64,000 nucleotides of DNA from Raineyella sp034933565 (GTDB lineage: Bacteria > Actinomycetota > Actinomycetes > Propionibacteriales > Propionibacteriaceae): contig NZ_JAYFNG010000008.1 in the NCBI RefSeq assembly GCF_034933565.1, positions 35,030-99,029 on the forward strand. Reading direction: 5' to 3'. Under the pieces are notes generated by a model. That model ran no database searches and was not told the DNA's origin. It saw only the letters and a list, made by a program, of their open reading frames with translations. Each line of letters begins with the position of its first letter. Within the stretch, counting starts at the first letter, position 1. Shown one piece after another: positions 34,822 to 43,111 of this stretch. The position numbers and the translations under genes were made by a program.

Positions 34822-36174
34822 ATGAACCCCATTCCCGCGCCGGTGAAATCGCCGTCCCCGCTGGACCCCAGCCAACTGGATGCCGAGGAGCGGATGGGCC
34901 GCGAGCAGATCCGCTCGCTGCAGCTCAGCCGTCTGCAATGGACGCTGCACCACGCGTACGACAACGTCAAGGCCTACCGCGACCTGTACGACGCCGCTGG
35001 CGTGCACCCCAGCGATCTGCGGGAACTCGAGGACATCCGACACTTCCCGCTCACCGACAAGCAGTTCCTCCGGGCCAACTATCCGTTCGGGACGTTGGCC
35101 GTGCCGATGAACCAGGTCCGGCGGGTCCACGCTTCCTCGGGCACCACCGGACAGCCGACTGTCGTCGCCTACACCCAGGAGGATCTGGAGGTGTGGGGCG
35201 CCATCACGGCCAGGTGCTTCCGGATCTCCGGCATCCGGCCCGGCGACCTCGTCCACAACGCGTACGGCTACGGGCTCTTCACCGGCGGTCTGGGCGCCCA
35301 CTACGGGGCGGAGAAGCTCGGCTGCTCGGTGATCCCGATGTCCGGCGGGCAGACCGACCGGCAGATCCAGATCATCCAGGACTTCAGGCCGGCGGCCATC
35401 CTCGCCACCCCGACGTACCTGCTGACCATCGGTGATGCGATGAAACGCAAGGGCATCGATCCGCGCGACACCTCGCTGCGCACCGCCGTGCTCGGAGCCG
35501 AGCCGTGGTCCGAGTCGATGCGCCTGGAGATCGAGGATCTGTTCGGCATCTCGGCCTGTGACATCTACGGCCTGTCGGAGGTGCTCGGCCCCGGGGTGGC
35601 GGGTGAGTCCGCCGACACCCGGGACGGTTCGCACATCTGGGAGGACGTCTTCCTGCCCGAGATCGTCGACCCCGGGTCCGGCGCGGCGCTGGACGACGGC
35701 GAGGCCGGCGAACTCGTGTTCACCTCACTGACCAAGCAGGCCCTGCCGATCATCCGGTACCGCACCCGGGACCTGACCCGGCTGATGCCCGGCAGCGTTC
35801 GGCCGGGACACCGCCGGATGGCGCGGATCTTCGGCCGCTCCGACGACATGATCATCCTGCGAGGGGTGAACATGTTCCCGTCGCAGGTCGAGGAGCTCGC
35901 CCTGGAGCAGCCGGAGCTCAGCCCCCAGTTCATCCTCGAGATCACCCGCCCGGGCCGGATGGACGAGCTCACCGTCAAGGTCGAGCCCCGCTCACAGTTC
36001 ACGGTGGACGAGGCCTTCGCCGCCGGGCGGCGCCTGCAGCGCGACATCAAGGTGCGGATCGGGTCGACGGCGAACGTGGTGGTCGTCGAGCCCGGGTCGC
36101 TGCCACGGTCGGAGGGGAAGATGAAGCGCCTCTACGACCTCCGCCCCGAGGCGCCCCAGCACGGCAAGGTCTGA
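34822..36174 (+). CDS. paaK: phenylacetate-CoA ligase
   Basis: A 450-residue AMP-forming ligase that makes phenylacetyl-CoA, the entry step of the pathway. It has ASSGTTGQPTVVAYT near residue 104, YGYGLFTGGLGAHYGAEKLG, DIYGLSEV and RSDDMIILRGVNMFPSQ near the C-terminus, all PaaK hallmarks. GGGAG precedes the ATG. A strong hairpin terminator follows. Length is normal for the family. Confidence 0.96.
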   Translation: MNPIPAPVKSPSPLDPSQLDAEERMGREQIRSLQLSRLQWTLHHAYDNVKAYRDLYDAAGVHPSDLRELEDIRHFPLTDKQFLRANYPFGTLAVPMNQVRRVHASSGTTGQPTVVAYTQEDLEVWGAITARCFRISGIRPGDLVHNAYGYGLFTGGLGAHYGAEKLGCSVIPMSGGQTDRQIQIIQDFRPAAILATPTYLLTIGDAMKRKGIDPRDTSLRTAVLGAEPWSESMRLEIEDLFGISACDIYGLSEVLGPGVAGESADTRDGSHIWEDVFLPEIVDPGSGAALDDGEAGELVFTSLTKQALPIIRYRTRDLTRLMPGSVRPGHRRMARIFGRSDDMIILRGVNMFPSQVEELALEQPELSPQFILEITRPGRMDELTVKVEPRSQFTVDEAFAAGRRLQRDIKVRIGSTANVVVVEPGSLPRSEGKMKRLYDLRPEAPQHGKV

Positions 36175-36210
36175 GCCCGTCCTCCGACGGACGGATCCGG
36201 ACGCATCACA

Positions 36211-36240
36211 GGGCCCCGCCACCACCCGGTGGCGGGGCCC
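36211..36240. terminator. strong hairpin after paaK
   Basis: A perfect 13-bp stem (36211-36223 with 36228-36240) closes a 4-nt loop 37 nt after the paaK stop. There is no T-run, as is often the case in high-GC actinobacteria. Confidence 0.85.
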
Positions 36241-36340
36241 GGTGGTTCAATTCAGCGGTTCAGGTGGTCCGCCGTCCGCCGGCAACACGGTTCCCGGCGG
36301 GCATGCGGCGTACGACCGGACGATCGAGGAAGGTGACGAC

Positions 36341-36967
36341 ATGGCGCAGCCGGTGCGCGACGAGGCCCGGACGAACGGGGCCCGCCGGGGCAGGCCCGGG
36401 TACGACCAGGAGACACTGCTGGGTGTCTGTGTCGACGTGTTCAACCAGCACGGCTACGACGCCACCTCGATGGGCATGCTCGCCGAGGCGCTCGGCATCA
36501 CGAAGTCGGCGATCTACCACCATGTGAAGTCCAAGGAGGAGCTGCTCTCGCTGTCGCTGGACCGCGCCCTGACCCGGTTGGACCAGGTGGTCGAGGATGC
36601 CCGGACGACCGAGGGCCCGGCCCGTACCCGGCTCGAGGTGTTGATCCGCGGCAGCGTCCGCGCGCTGGTGGAGGAACGACCGTACGTGACGCTGCTGCTG
36701 CGGTTGCGCGGCAACAGCGAGGTCGAGCTGGCCGCGCAGGAGCGGCGGCGCGGCCTCACCAAGGAGATGGAGGCTCGCGTCGCATATGCGCAGAGCGAGG
36801 GTGCGGTCCGCCGTGATCTCAGCCCGCGGCACCTGGCGCGGCTGATCTACGGGATGATCAACTCGCTGGTCGACTGGTACCGCCCCGATCGCGATGCCGC
36901 CGACACCGTGGCCGACGCCATCCTGGCGATCCTGTTCGAGGGGATCCTGGTCCGGGCCGGATCCTGA
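36341..36967 (+). CDS. TetR-family regulator, probably PaaR
   Basis: A 208-residue repressor-type protein. Residues 18-65 are the TetR DNA-binding domain (LGVCVDVFNQHGYDATSMGMLAEALGITKSAIYHHVKSKEEL); the C-terminal part is the ligand and dimer domain. GAGGAAGG precedes the ATG. It lies between paaK and paaZ, after the paaK terminator. The three matching palindromes in paa promoters make it the likely pathway regulator, with a CoA ester such as phenylacetyl-CoA as the usual inducer (inference from PaaR systems). Confidence 0.85.
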   Translation: MAQPVRDEARTNGARRGRPGYDQETLLGVCVDVFNQHGYDATSMGMLAEALGITKSAIYHHVKSKEELLSLSLDRALTRLDQVVEDARTTEGPARTRLEVLIRGSVRALVEERPYVTLLLRLRGNSEVELAAQERRRGLTKEMEARVAYAQSEGAVRRDLSPRHLARLIYGMINSLVDWYRPDRDAADTVADAILAILFEGILVRAGS

Positions 36968-37096
36968 TCGTCGTCGTGCGGCTGGGGCTGGTCGCGGCTC
37001 ATCGGGCCGGCCGCAATGTCTCGGGCCGGGCCGGGGAACGCCGACCGGAGCCTGATCCGGCCCGCGGGGTGCCCGGTGCCAGGGGGAAGGGTGACG

Positions 37097-37133
37097 GACA
37101 GCGGGGGGGGGGCGGTCGGCCCACCCCGCTGTC
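37097..37133. terminator. hairpin between convergent paaR and paaZ
   Basis: GACAGCGGGG at 37097 pairs with CCCCGCTGTC at 37124, a 10-bp stem around a loop that includes an extended G-run. It sits between two convergent stops and can serve both. Confidence 0.7.
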
Positions 37134-37148
37134 ACGTCCGGCGCCGTC

Positions 37149-39320
37149 CTAGCCGCGTGGTTCCTTCGACACCAGCGTCAGGACGTCGTACGTCGCGACG
37201 ACCTCGTCGCGCTGGTTGGTGATCGCCGTGTCCCAGGCCACCTCACCGTACTCGTCGGTGACCCGCGGGGTGATCCGCTTGGCGGTCAGGGTGACGCGGA
37301 TGGCGTCGTCCCAGGTCACCGGGGTGAGGAACCGGAGGTTGTCCAGGCCGTAGTTCGCCAGCACCGGTCCCGGCGCCGGGTCGACGAAGAGCCCGGCGGC
37401 CCAGGACACCAGCAGGTAGCCGTGGGCGACCTGCCGGGGGAAGAAGGGGTTGGCGGCCGCAGCCTCGGCGTCGGTGTGGGCGTAGAAGGTGTCACCGGTC
37501 GCGGCGGCGAAGTCGGTGATGTCGCGCAGCGTGACGGTCCGCAGGTCCGACACGAACCTGTCGCCGACCCGCAGCGTCCGCAGGGACTTCCGGAAGGGAT
37601 GCTCGGCGGACCCCCGGTCGACGGCCTCCCGCGTCGCGGTGACGGTGGCCGCGCCGCGGTGCCAGATGCCGGTGATCGCCGTGAGCAGGTCCGGGGAGCC
37701 CTGGAGCGCGGTCCGCTGCATGTAGTGCTTCACGCCGCGGACACCACCCAGTTCCTCACCACCGCCGGCGCGCCCGGGGCCGCCGTGCACGAGGTGCGGC
37801 AGGGGCGAGCCGTGGCCGGTGGAGGTCCGCGCGTCGTCCCGGTCGAGGTAGTGCAGGCGCCCGTGGTGGGCCGCCATCCCCTCGGCGAAGATGCGGGCGG
37901 TCTCCGGGTCGTGGGAACAGACCGTGGCGACCAGGGAGCCGCCGCCGAGGGCGACCAGCCGGATGGCGTCGGCGATGTCGGTGTAGCCGAGCACCGAGGT
38001 GACCGGGCCGAAGGCCTCGATCTCGTGCACCGCGGGGGTGTCGGCGACGTCGAAGGTCAGGATCGTCGGCGGGAAGAACGCGCCCTCCGCCGGCAGCTCG
38101 GCGATGCCCGCGGGCTCCGTGGCGCCCTCGAAACGTACGGTGCCGCCCGCGGCGACCAGCCGGTCGACCGCTCGGCGGACCTCGTCGCGTTGCGCGATCG
38201 ACGCCAGCGGCCCCATCGTGGTGCCCTCGGCGCGGGGATCACCCAGTGACACCCGCTCGCGCAGGCGGGCCCCCAGCGCCTCGACGACGGCGTCGACGAG
38301 GTCGCGGGGCACGATGACGCGGCGGATCGCCGTGCACTTCTGGCCCGCCTTGTACGTCATCTCGACCACGACGGCCTTGATGAACGCGTCGAACTCCGGC
38401 GTCCCGGGGACCGCGTCGGGCCCGAGCACGGCGGCGTTGAGGGAGTCCGTCTCGGCGGTGAAGGTGAGCCCTCGGGTACGGACGGCCGGGTGCTGCGCCA
38501 GCCCTGCAGCGGTGGAGGCCGAGCCGGTGAAGGCCATCAGGTCGCGGTGGTCCAGATGGTCCAGCAGGTCGCGGGCCGAGCCGGCGATGAGCTGCAGCGA
38601 GCCCTCCGGCAGCAGACCGGATGCGACCATCAGACGGACGCCGGCCCGGGTGACGTAGCCGGTCGGGGTGGCCGGCTTGACGATGGTCGGCATGCCGGCC
38701 AGGAAGGCCGGCGCGAACTTCTCCAGCATGCCCCAGATCGGGAAGTTGAAGGCATTGATCTGCACCGCCACGCCGGGGCGGCGGGTGTAGACGTGCTCAC
38801 CCTGGAAGCTGTCGTCCTTGGCGAGGATCTCGACCGGACCGTCGACGATGACGTTGCTGTTCGGCAGTTCACGGCGTCCCTTCGAGGAGTAGGTGAACAG
38901 CGTCCCGATGCCACCGTCGATGTCGGCGAGGTGGTCCTTCGCGGTCGCCCCGGTGGCGTACGACAGGTCGTACAGCTCGTCCTTGTGGGCGGCCAGGTAC
39001 TGGGCGAGCTGCTTGAGCAGCAGAGCACGTTCGTGGATGGTCAGTGCGCCGAGGGTGCGCTGCCCGACCGTACGGGCGAAGTCCACCGCGGCCGCGGTGT
39101 CGAGGCCTTCGGTGCTGACCAGGGCCACCGGCGCACCGGTGCTGGCATCGGTCACGATGGTCGGGTGCTGAGGGTCGGTCGGGGTCCACCACGCGCCCTG
39201 GACGTAGCTGGGCACCACGGTCCGCGACGCGTCCGCATCGGGTGTCGGGGGCCGCGTGCCTGCGGTCTCGGGTGTCGTCGGCCGGGCCGCAGTGGCCTCG
39301 GTCGTCACGGTCTCGGGCAT
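37149..39320 (-). CDS. paaZ: PaaZ, bifunctional oxepin-CoA hydrolase and aldehyde dehydrogenase
   Basis: A 723-residue fusion. Residues about 40-545 are an aldehyde dehydrogenase with FTAETDSLN and the catalytic cysteine in GQKCTAIRR near residue 329. The C-terminal 160 residues are a MaoC-type hydratase (FAAATGDTFYAHTDAEAA and FPRQVAHGYLLVS). Together they open the oxepin ring and oxidise the semialdehyde. The N-terminal 40 residues are a Thr/Ala-rich extension. The ATG at 39320 follows AGGAGT; it is the last gene of the paaJ-side operon. Confidence 0.95.
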   Translation of the reverse strand: MPETVTTEATAARPTTPETAGTRPPTPDADASRTVVPSYVQGAWWTPTDPQHPTIVTDASTGAPVALVSTEGLDTAAAVDFARTVGQRTLGALTIHERALLLKQLAQYLAAHKDELYDLSYATGATAKDHLADIDGGIGTLFTYSSKGRRELPNSNVIVDGPVEILAKDDSFQGEHVYTRRPGVAVQINAFNFPIWGMLEKFAPAFLAGMPTIVKPATPTGYVTRAGVRLMVASGLLPEGSLQLIAGSARDLLDHLDHRDLMAFTGSASTAAGLAQHPAVRTRGLTFTAETDSLNAAVLGPDAVPGTPEFDAFIKAVVVEMTYKAGQKCTAIRRVIVPRDLVDAVVEALGARLRERVSLGDPRAEGTTMGPLASIAQRDEVRRAVDRLVAAGGTVRFEGATEPAGIAELPAEGAFFPPTILTFDVADTPAVHEIEAFGPVTSVLGYTDIADAIRLVALGGGSLVATVCSHDPETARIFAEGMAAHHGRLHYLDRDDARTSTGHGSPLPHLVHGGPGRAGGGEELGGVRGVKHYMQRTALQGSPDLLTAITGIWHRGAATVTATREAVDRGSAEHPFRKSLRTLRVGDRFVSDLRTVTLRDITDFAAATGDTFYAHTDAEAAAANPFFPRQVAHGYLLVSWAAGLFVDPAPGPVLANYGLDNLRFLTPVTWDDAIRVTLTAKRITPRVTDEYGEVAWDTAITNQRDEVVATYDVLTLVSKEPRG

Positions 39321-39360
39321 CGTCGTTGACTCCTGTCGTGGCCTGGGTGCTTGGGTTGCG

Positions 39361-39388
39361 GGTGCCGGGTGCCGGGTGCCGGGTGCCG
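39361..39388. repeat. four tandem 7-bp repeats upstream of paaZ
   Basis: GGTGCCG is repeated four times without change, 41 nt before the paaZ start, in the gap after the thioesterase gene. Confidence 0.92.
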
Positions 39389-39445
39389 GGGTCGGCGGGT
39401 GGGACGGCGGGAACTGGGAACCGGTCGCTGAGGGGTGACCCGGTG

Positions 39446-39919
39446 TCACCGGGCGGGCCGGAGCAGGTTCGTGATCCGGAACGTGGACAGCCGGTTGCCG
39501 TCCTCGTCGCTGATCACGACCTCGTGGGACGTGAGGGTGCCGCCCAGCCGGATCGGGGTGGCCACCGCGGTGACCAGACCCTCGCGGGCCGAGCGGTGGT
39601 GCGTGGCGTTGGCGTCGACGCCGACGCAGACCAGGCCGCGGGTCGAGGCGTGGATGAGCGCCGCCCAGGAGCCGACCGCCTCCCCGAGGGCGAGCATCGC
39701 GCCGCCGTGCAGCAGTCCGAGGGACTGGCGGTTGCCCTCGACGGGCATCGTGGCGACGACGCGCTCGACCGATTGCTCGAGGACGCGTACGCCCATCCGC
39801 CGGTCGAGTTCTCCCAGCTCGATCCGCCAGGGCGGGTACGGACCGCCGGTCCGGATCGGCTCTCCTCGGCTTCCCGCGTCTGCGGTGGTCCTGTCGCGGA
39901 CCGTGGACTGTTCGCCCAT
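39446..39919 (-). CDS. hotdog-fold thioesterase (PaaI/YbgC-like)
   Basis: A 157-residue hotdog protein with SLGLLHGGAMLALGEAVGSWAAL and VGVDANATHHRSAREG, signatures of small acyl-CoA thioesterases of the DUF4442/PaaI type. The N-terminal 30 residues are variable. It lies between paaH and paaZ on the same strand, so it probably hydrolyses a pathway CoA ester. It is a second thioesterase in addition to PaaI and not its close copy. Confidence 0.88.
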   Translation of the reverse strand: MGEQSTVRDRTTADAGSRGEPIRTGGPYPPWRIELGELDRRMGVRVLEQSVERVVATMPVEGNRQSLGLLHGGAMLALGEAVGSWAALIHASTRGLVCVGVDANATHHRSAREGLVTAVATPIRLGGTLTSHEVVISDEDGNRLSTFRITNLLRPAR

Positions 39920-40036
39920 GATGACTCCTGCCTGCTGCTGGTCCGGTGCGGCCGGCCCTGCTGCGTGCTGTGATTGGGGGACGTCCCCGTCGGCGTGGGA
40001 CCTCAGCCGGCGTGGGACTTCAGCCGACGTAGGTCC

Positions 40037-40930
40037 TCAGTCGGTGTAGGTGTAGAAGCCCTTGCCGGTCTTGCGGCCGAGTTCGCCGCGGGCGACCATC
40101 TCGCGCATCAGCTGCGGCGGGGCGAACCGCGGGCCGAGTCGGGATTCGAGGTACTCCGCGATCCCGAGGCGTACGTCCAGGCCGACGATGTCGGTGAGTT
40201 CCAGCGGCCCGACCGGGAACTTGTAGCCGAGCACCATCGCGTTGTCGATGTCGCGCGGTGCGGCCACGCCTTCCTCGACCATCCGGATCGCCTCGAGAGC
40301 GATCGCGACGCCCAGGCGTGAGGATGCGAAGCCCGGGGCGTCGTGGACGACGACCGGGGTCTTGCCGATCGCGGACACCCAGCCGAGGGCGGCCTGCTCC
40401 AGCTGCGGGCTGGTGCGGGCGCCGATGACGACCTCGACCAGCTTCGACGCGGGGACGGGGTTGAAGAAGTGCAGGCCGATGAACCGGTCGGGCCGGGCCA
40501 GTTCGTCCGCGAGACCGTCGATGGACAGCGACGAGGTGTTCGAGGCGATCCAGGTCTGCTCGCCGGTGTGACGCTCGATCGAGCGCAGCGAGTCGCACTT
40601 GAGGCCCCAGTCCTCGGGGACCGCCTCGACGACGAGATCGCACCCGGTGAAGGCGGCGTGCTCGGTGGAGACGGTCAGCTGGGACGTCCAGTCGGCGAGC
40701 TCGCCGGGGATCGCCTCGCGGGCCAGGGACTTCTCGATGTCGCGGGTCACCCGGTTCCCGGCGGCCCGGGCGGACGGTTCGTCCCGCTCGACGACGACCA
40801 CCTCCGCGCCGTTGGTCAGGAAGGCATGGGCGATGCCGGCGCCCATCCGGCCGCCCCCCAGGACGCCGACCCGGGCCGGGACGGTGGGGGTGGTGGTCTG
40901 GGAGGGCTGGTCGATCGTGGGGCTGGTCAT
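40037..40930 (-). CDS. paaH: 3-hydroxyadipyl-CoA dehydrogenase
   Basis: A 297-residue NAD-dependent 3-hydroxyacyl-CoA dehydrogenase. It has GVLGGGRMGAGIA near residue 22, SNTSSLSI, LHFFNPVPASKLVEVV and a C-terminal helical domain ending RKTGKGFYTYTD. In this operon it should oxidise 3-hydroxyadipyl-CoA. AAGGAG precedes the ATG; the paaF stop is 59 nt upstream. Confidence 0.93.
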   Translation of the reverse strand: MTSPTIDQPSQTTTPTVPARVGVLGGGRMGAGIAHAFLTNGAEVVVVERDEPSARAAGNRVTRDIEKSLAREAIPGELADWTSQLTVSTEHAAFTGCDLVVEAVPEDWGLKCDSLRSIERHTGEQTWIASNTSSLSIDGLADELARPDRFIGLHFFNPVPASKLVEVVIGARTSPQLEQAALGWVSAIGKTPVVVHDAPGFASSRLGVAIALEAIRMVEEGVAAPRDIDNAMVLGYKFPVGPLELTDIVGLDVRLGIAEYLESRLGPRFAPPQLMREMVARGELGRKTGKGFYTYTD

Positions 40931-40989
40931 CTCCGACTCCTTCGGCGGTGGTGGCGTCTGGGTGTTGTGGGGTGCTGTGCGGGGCGGGG

Positions 40990-41769
40990 TCAGCTGGTGC
41001 GGGTCCGCCGGTCCAGGAAGGCCTGCATCCGCTCGAACTTGGCCGGCGACTCGAAGAGCACGGCCTGCGACAGCTGGTCGACCATCGGATGGGCGTCGGC
41101 CGGGAGGTGGAAGACGGCCTTGGTGATCCGGACGGCCAGCGGGTCCTGGGTGCAGATCCGGTCCGCCAGCGCATCGGCGGCGGCGAGCAGTTCCTCCCGG
41201 GGGTGCAGTTCGGTCACCAGGCCGGCGGCCAGTGCCTCCTCGGCGTCGAGGATGCGTCCGGTCAGCAGTAGCTCCTTGGCGAGCGGTTCGCCGACCAGGT
41301 CGCGCAGCCGCCAGGTGGCGCCGGCGGCGGCCATGATGCCGAGGTTGGTCTCGGGCTGGCCGATCCGCACCTCAGGGGTGGCGATCCGGAAGTCCGCGGC
41401 GTACGCCAGCTCGGCTCCGCCGCCGAGGGTCCAACCGTCCAGCGCGGCGATGACCGGCATCGGCAGCTGGAGGATGCGGCGGAAGACCTGGGAGTTGATC
41501 CCTGCCAGGGCATCCTCGCGGCGGCGGTCGCGCAGCTGGGCGATGTCGGCGCCGGAGGCGAAGACGCCCCGGCCGTTCACTTCGGTGCCGGAGAGGATCA
41601 GCACCTTCGGGTGGCGTTCGAGGTGTGCGCAGACGGCGTGCAGTTCCTCGACCATCGTCCGGTCGATCGCGTTGCGGACCTCCGGGCGGTGCAGCTGTAC
41701 GTGCAGCCGGTCGTCCGACTCGCGCAGCCGCAGGGTCGTGGTGTCGGGGGCCAGGGTCTGTGGGCTCAT
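40990..41769 (-). CDS. paaF: 2,3-dehydroadipyl-CoA hydratase
   Basis: A 259-residue crotonase-family hydratase. Unlike PaaG, both catalytic glutamates are present, in LGGGAELAYAADF and GQPETNLGIMAAAGATWRL, so water addition is expected. It starts 2 nt after the paaJ stop, so the two are co-translated. Confidence 0.88.
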   Translation of the reverse strand: MSPQTLAPDTTTLRLRESDDRLHVQLHRPEVRNAIDRTMVEELHAVCAHLERHPKVLILSGTEVNGRGVFASGADIAQLRDRRREDALAGINSQVFRRILQLPMPVIAALDGWTLGGGAELAYAADFRIATPEVRIGQPETNLGIMAAAGATWRLRDLVGEPLAKELLLTGRILDAEEALAAGLVTELHPREELLAAADALADRICTQDPLAVRITKAVFHLPADAHPMVDQLSQAVLFESPAKFERMQAFLDRRTRTS

Positions 41770-41771
41770 CG

Positions 41772-42983
41772 TCACACCCGTTCCAGCAGCAGGGCGGTGC
41801 CCTGGCCGACGCCGACGCACATGGTCGCCAGGCCCCGGTCGGCGCCTTCGCGCTCCATCCGGCCCAGCAGGGTCAGGGTGATCCGCGAACCGGACGAGCC
41901 GAGCGGGTGGCCCAGGGCGATCGCGCCGCCGTCGCGGTTGATGATCGATCGGTCCAGGCCCAGCCGGCGGATGACCGCCAGGGACTGGGTGGCGAAGGCC
42001 TCGTTGAGCTCGATCGCCCCGAGCTGGTCGAGACTCCAGCCGGCCCGGTCGAGGGCCTTGCGGGTCGCGGGCACCGGGCCGATGCCCATGATGGGGGCCG
42101 GGACGCCGGCTGCGGTGCCCTCGACGACCCGGGCCCGCGGCTGCAGGCCGTACTTCTGGACCGCCCGCTCGGAGGCGACGATGACCGCGGAGGCGCCGTC
42201 GTTCAGCGAGGAGGAGTTGCCGGCGGTGACGACGCCATCCGGCTTCACCACCGGGCGCAGCCCGGCCAGGACCTCCATCGTCGTCCCCGGGCGCGGGCCC
42301 TCGTCGGTGTCGACGACGGTCCGGCGGCCCTTCCGGTCGGTGATCACCACGGGGGTGATCTCGTCGCGGAACCGCCCGGCCGCGATCGCCGCCAGCGCCA
42401 GCTCGTGGGAGCGCACCGAGAACGCGTCGGCATCCTCCCGGGAGATGCCGTCGACCGCGGCGAGCTCCTCGGCCGTCTCCGGCATCGTGTAGGTCATCTT
42501 CTCGGTGGCGGCGAACTTCTTGTTGATGAACCGCCAACCGATCGAGGTGTCGAGGACCTCGCCCGGCTTGGCGTACGGCTTGTCCGGCTTGGCGAGCACC
42601 CAGGGGGCCCGCGACATCGACTCGACACCCCCGGCGACGACGATGTCGGCCGCGCCGGACTTCACCATCTGGGCGGCGAGGGTGATCGCGGTCATGCCGG
42701 AGGCGCAGAGCCGGTTCACCGTGAAGCCGGGCACGGTGTCCGGGAAGCCGGCGAGCAGCCAGGCCATCCGGGCCACGTTGCGGTTCTCCTCGCCGGCCCC
42801 GTTGGCGTTGCCGAAGACGACCTCGTCGACGTCGGCGGGGTCGATCCCCGCGCCCGTGACGGCCTGCCCGATCACGAGGGCGGCCAGGTCGTCGGGGCGT
42901 ACGGAGGCCAGCGCGCCACCGTAACGGCCCACCGGGGTGCGGGTACCGCCGACGAGGAACGCTTGGGGGGTGGGGGTGGTCAT
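41772..42983 (-). CDS. paaJ: 3-oxoadipyl-CoA thiolase
   Basis: A 403-residue thiolase that yields succinyl-CoA and acetyl-CoA at the end of the pathway. The nucleophilic cysteine is in NRLCASGM near residue 92, the histidine in ALGHPLGSSG and the second cysteine in MCVGVGQG. VVFGNANGAGEENRNVARMA fits the PcaF/PaaJ subgroup. AAGAGG precedes the ATG. It leads the second paa operon under a perfect palindromic operator. Confidence 0.93.
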   Translation of the reverse strand: MTTPTPQAFLVGGTRTPVGRYGGALASVRPDDLAALVIGQAVTGAGIDPADVDEVVFGNANGAGEENRNVARMAWLLAGFPDTVPGFTVNRLCASGMTAITLAAQMVKSGAADIVVAGGVESMSRAPWVLAKPDKPYAKPGEVLDTSIGWRFINKKFAATEKMTYTMPETAEELAAVDGISREDADAFSVRSHELALAAIAAGRFRDEITPVVITDRKGRRTVVDTDEGPRPGTTMEVLAGLRPVVKPDGVVTAGNSSSLNDGASAVIVASERAVQKYGLQPRARVVEGTAAGVPAPIMGIGPVPATRKALDRAGWSLDQLGAIELNEAFATQSLAVIRRLGLDRSIINRDGGAIALGHPLGSSGSRITLTLLGRMEREGADRGLATMCVGVGQGTALLLERV

Positions 42984-43012
42984 GAGGGACCTCTTCCGCT
43001 CTTCTGGATTAC

Positions 43013-43030
43013 TTACCGACCATTCGGTAA
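43013..43030. promoter_or_regulatory. perfect palindromic operator upstream of paaJ
   Basis: TTACCGA-CCAT-TCGGTAA is a perfect 7-bp inverted repeat with a 4-nt spacer, 30 nt before the paaJ start. It is the best copy of the motif found three times in paa promoters and is probably bound by the TetR protein at 36341. Confidence 0.75.
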
Positions 43031-43111
43031 CCGAAGAGTGACATAGGTCTCACCCGTGGGTCAAGAGTGTGTGCCTGGCGCCTGCCGGTGAGCCCCGGAG
43101 CGGGTGGGGCG

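Noticed and set aside
37081..37148. Small gene at the long G-run between paaR and paaZ
   Set aside because: The stretch is a hairpin between convergent stops and has no ribosome site or coding signature.
40990..41769. Second PaaG
   Set aside because: Both hydratase glutamates are present, unlike PaaG, so PaaF is the better call.
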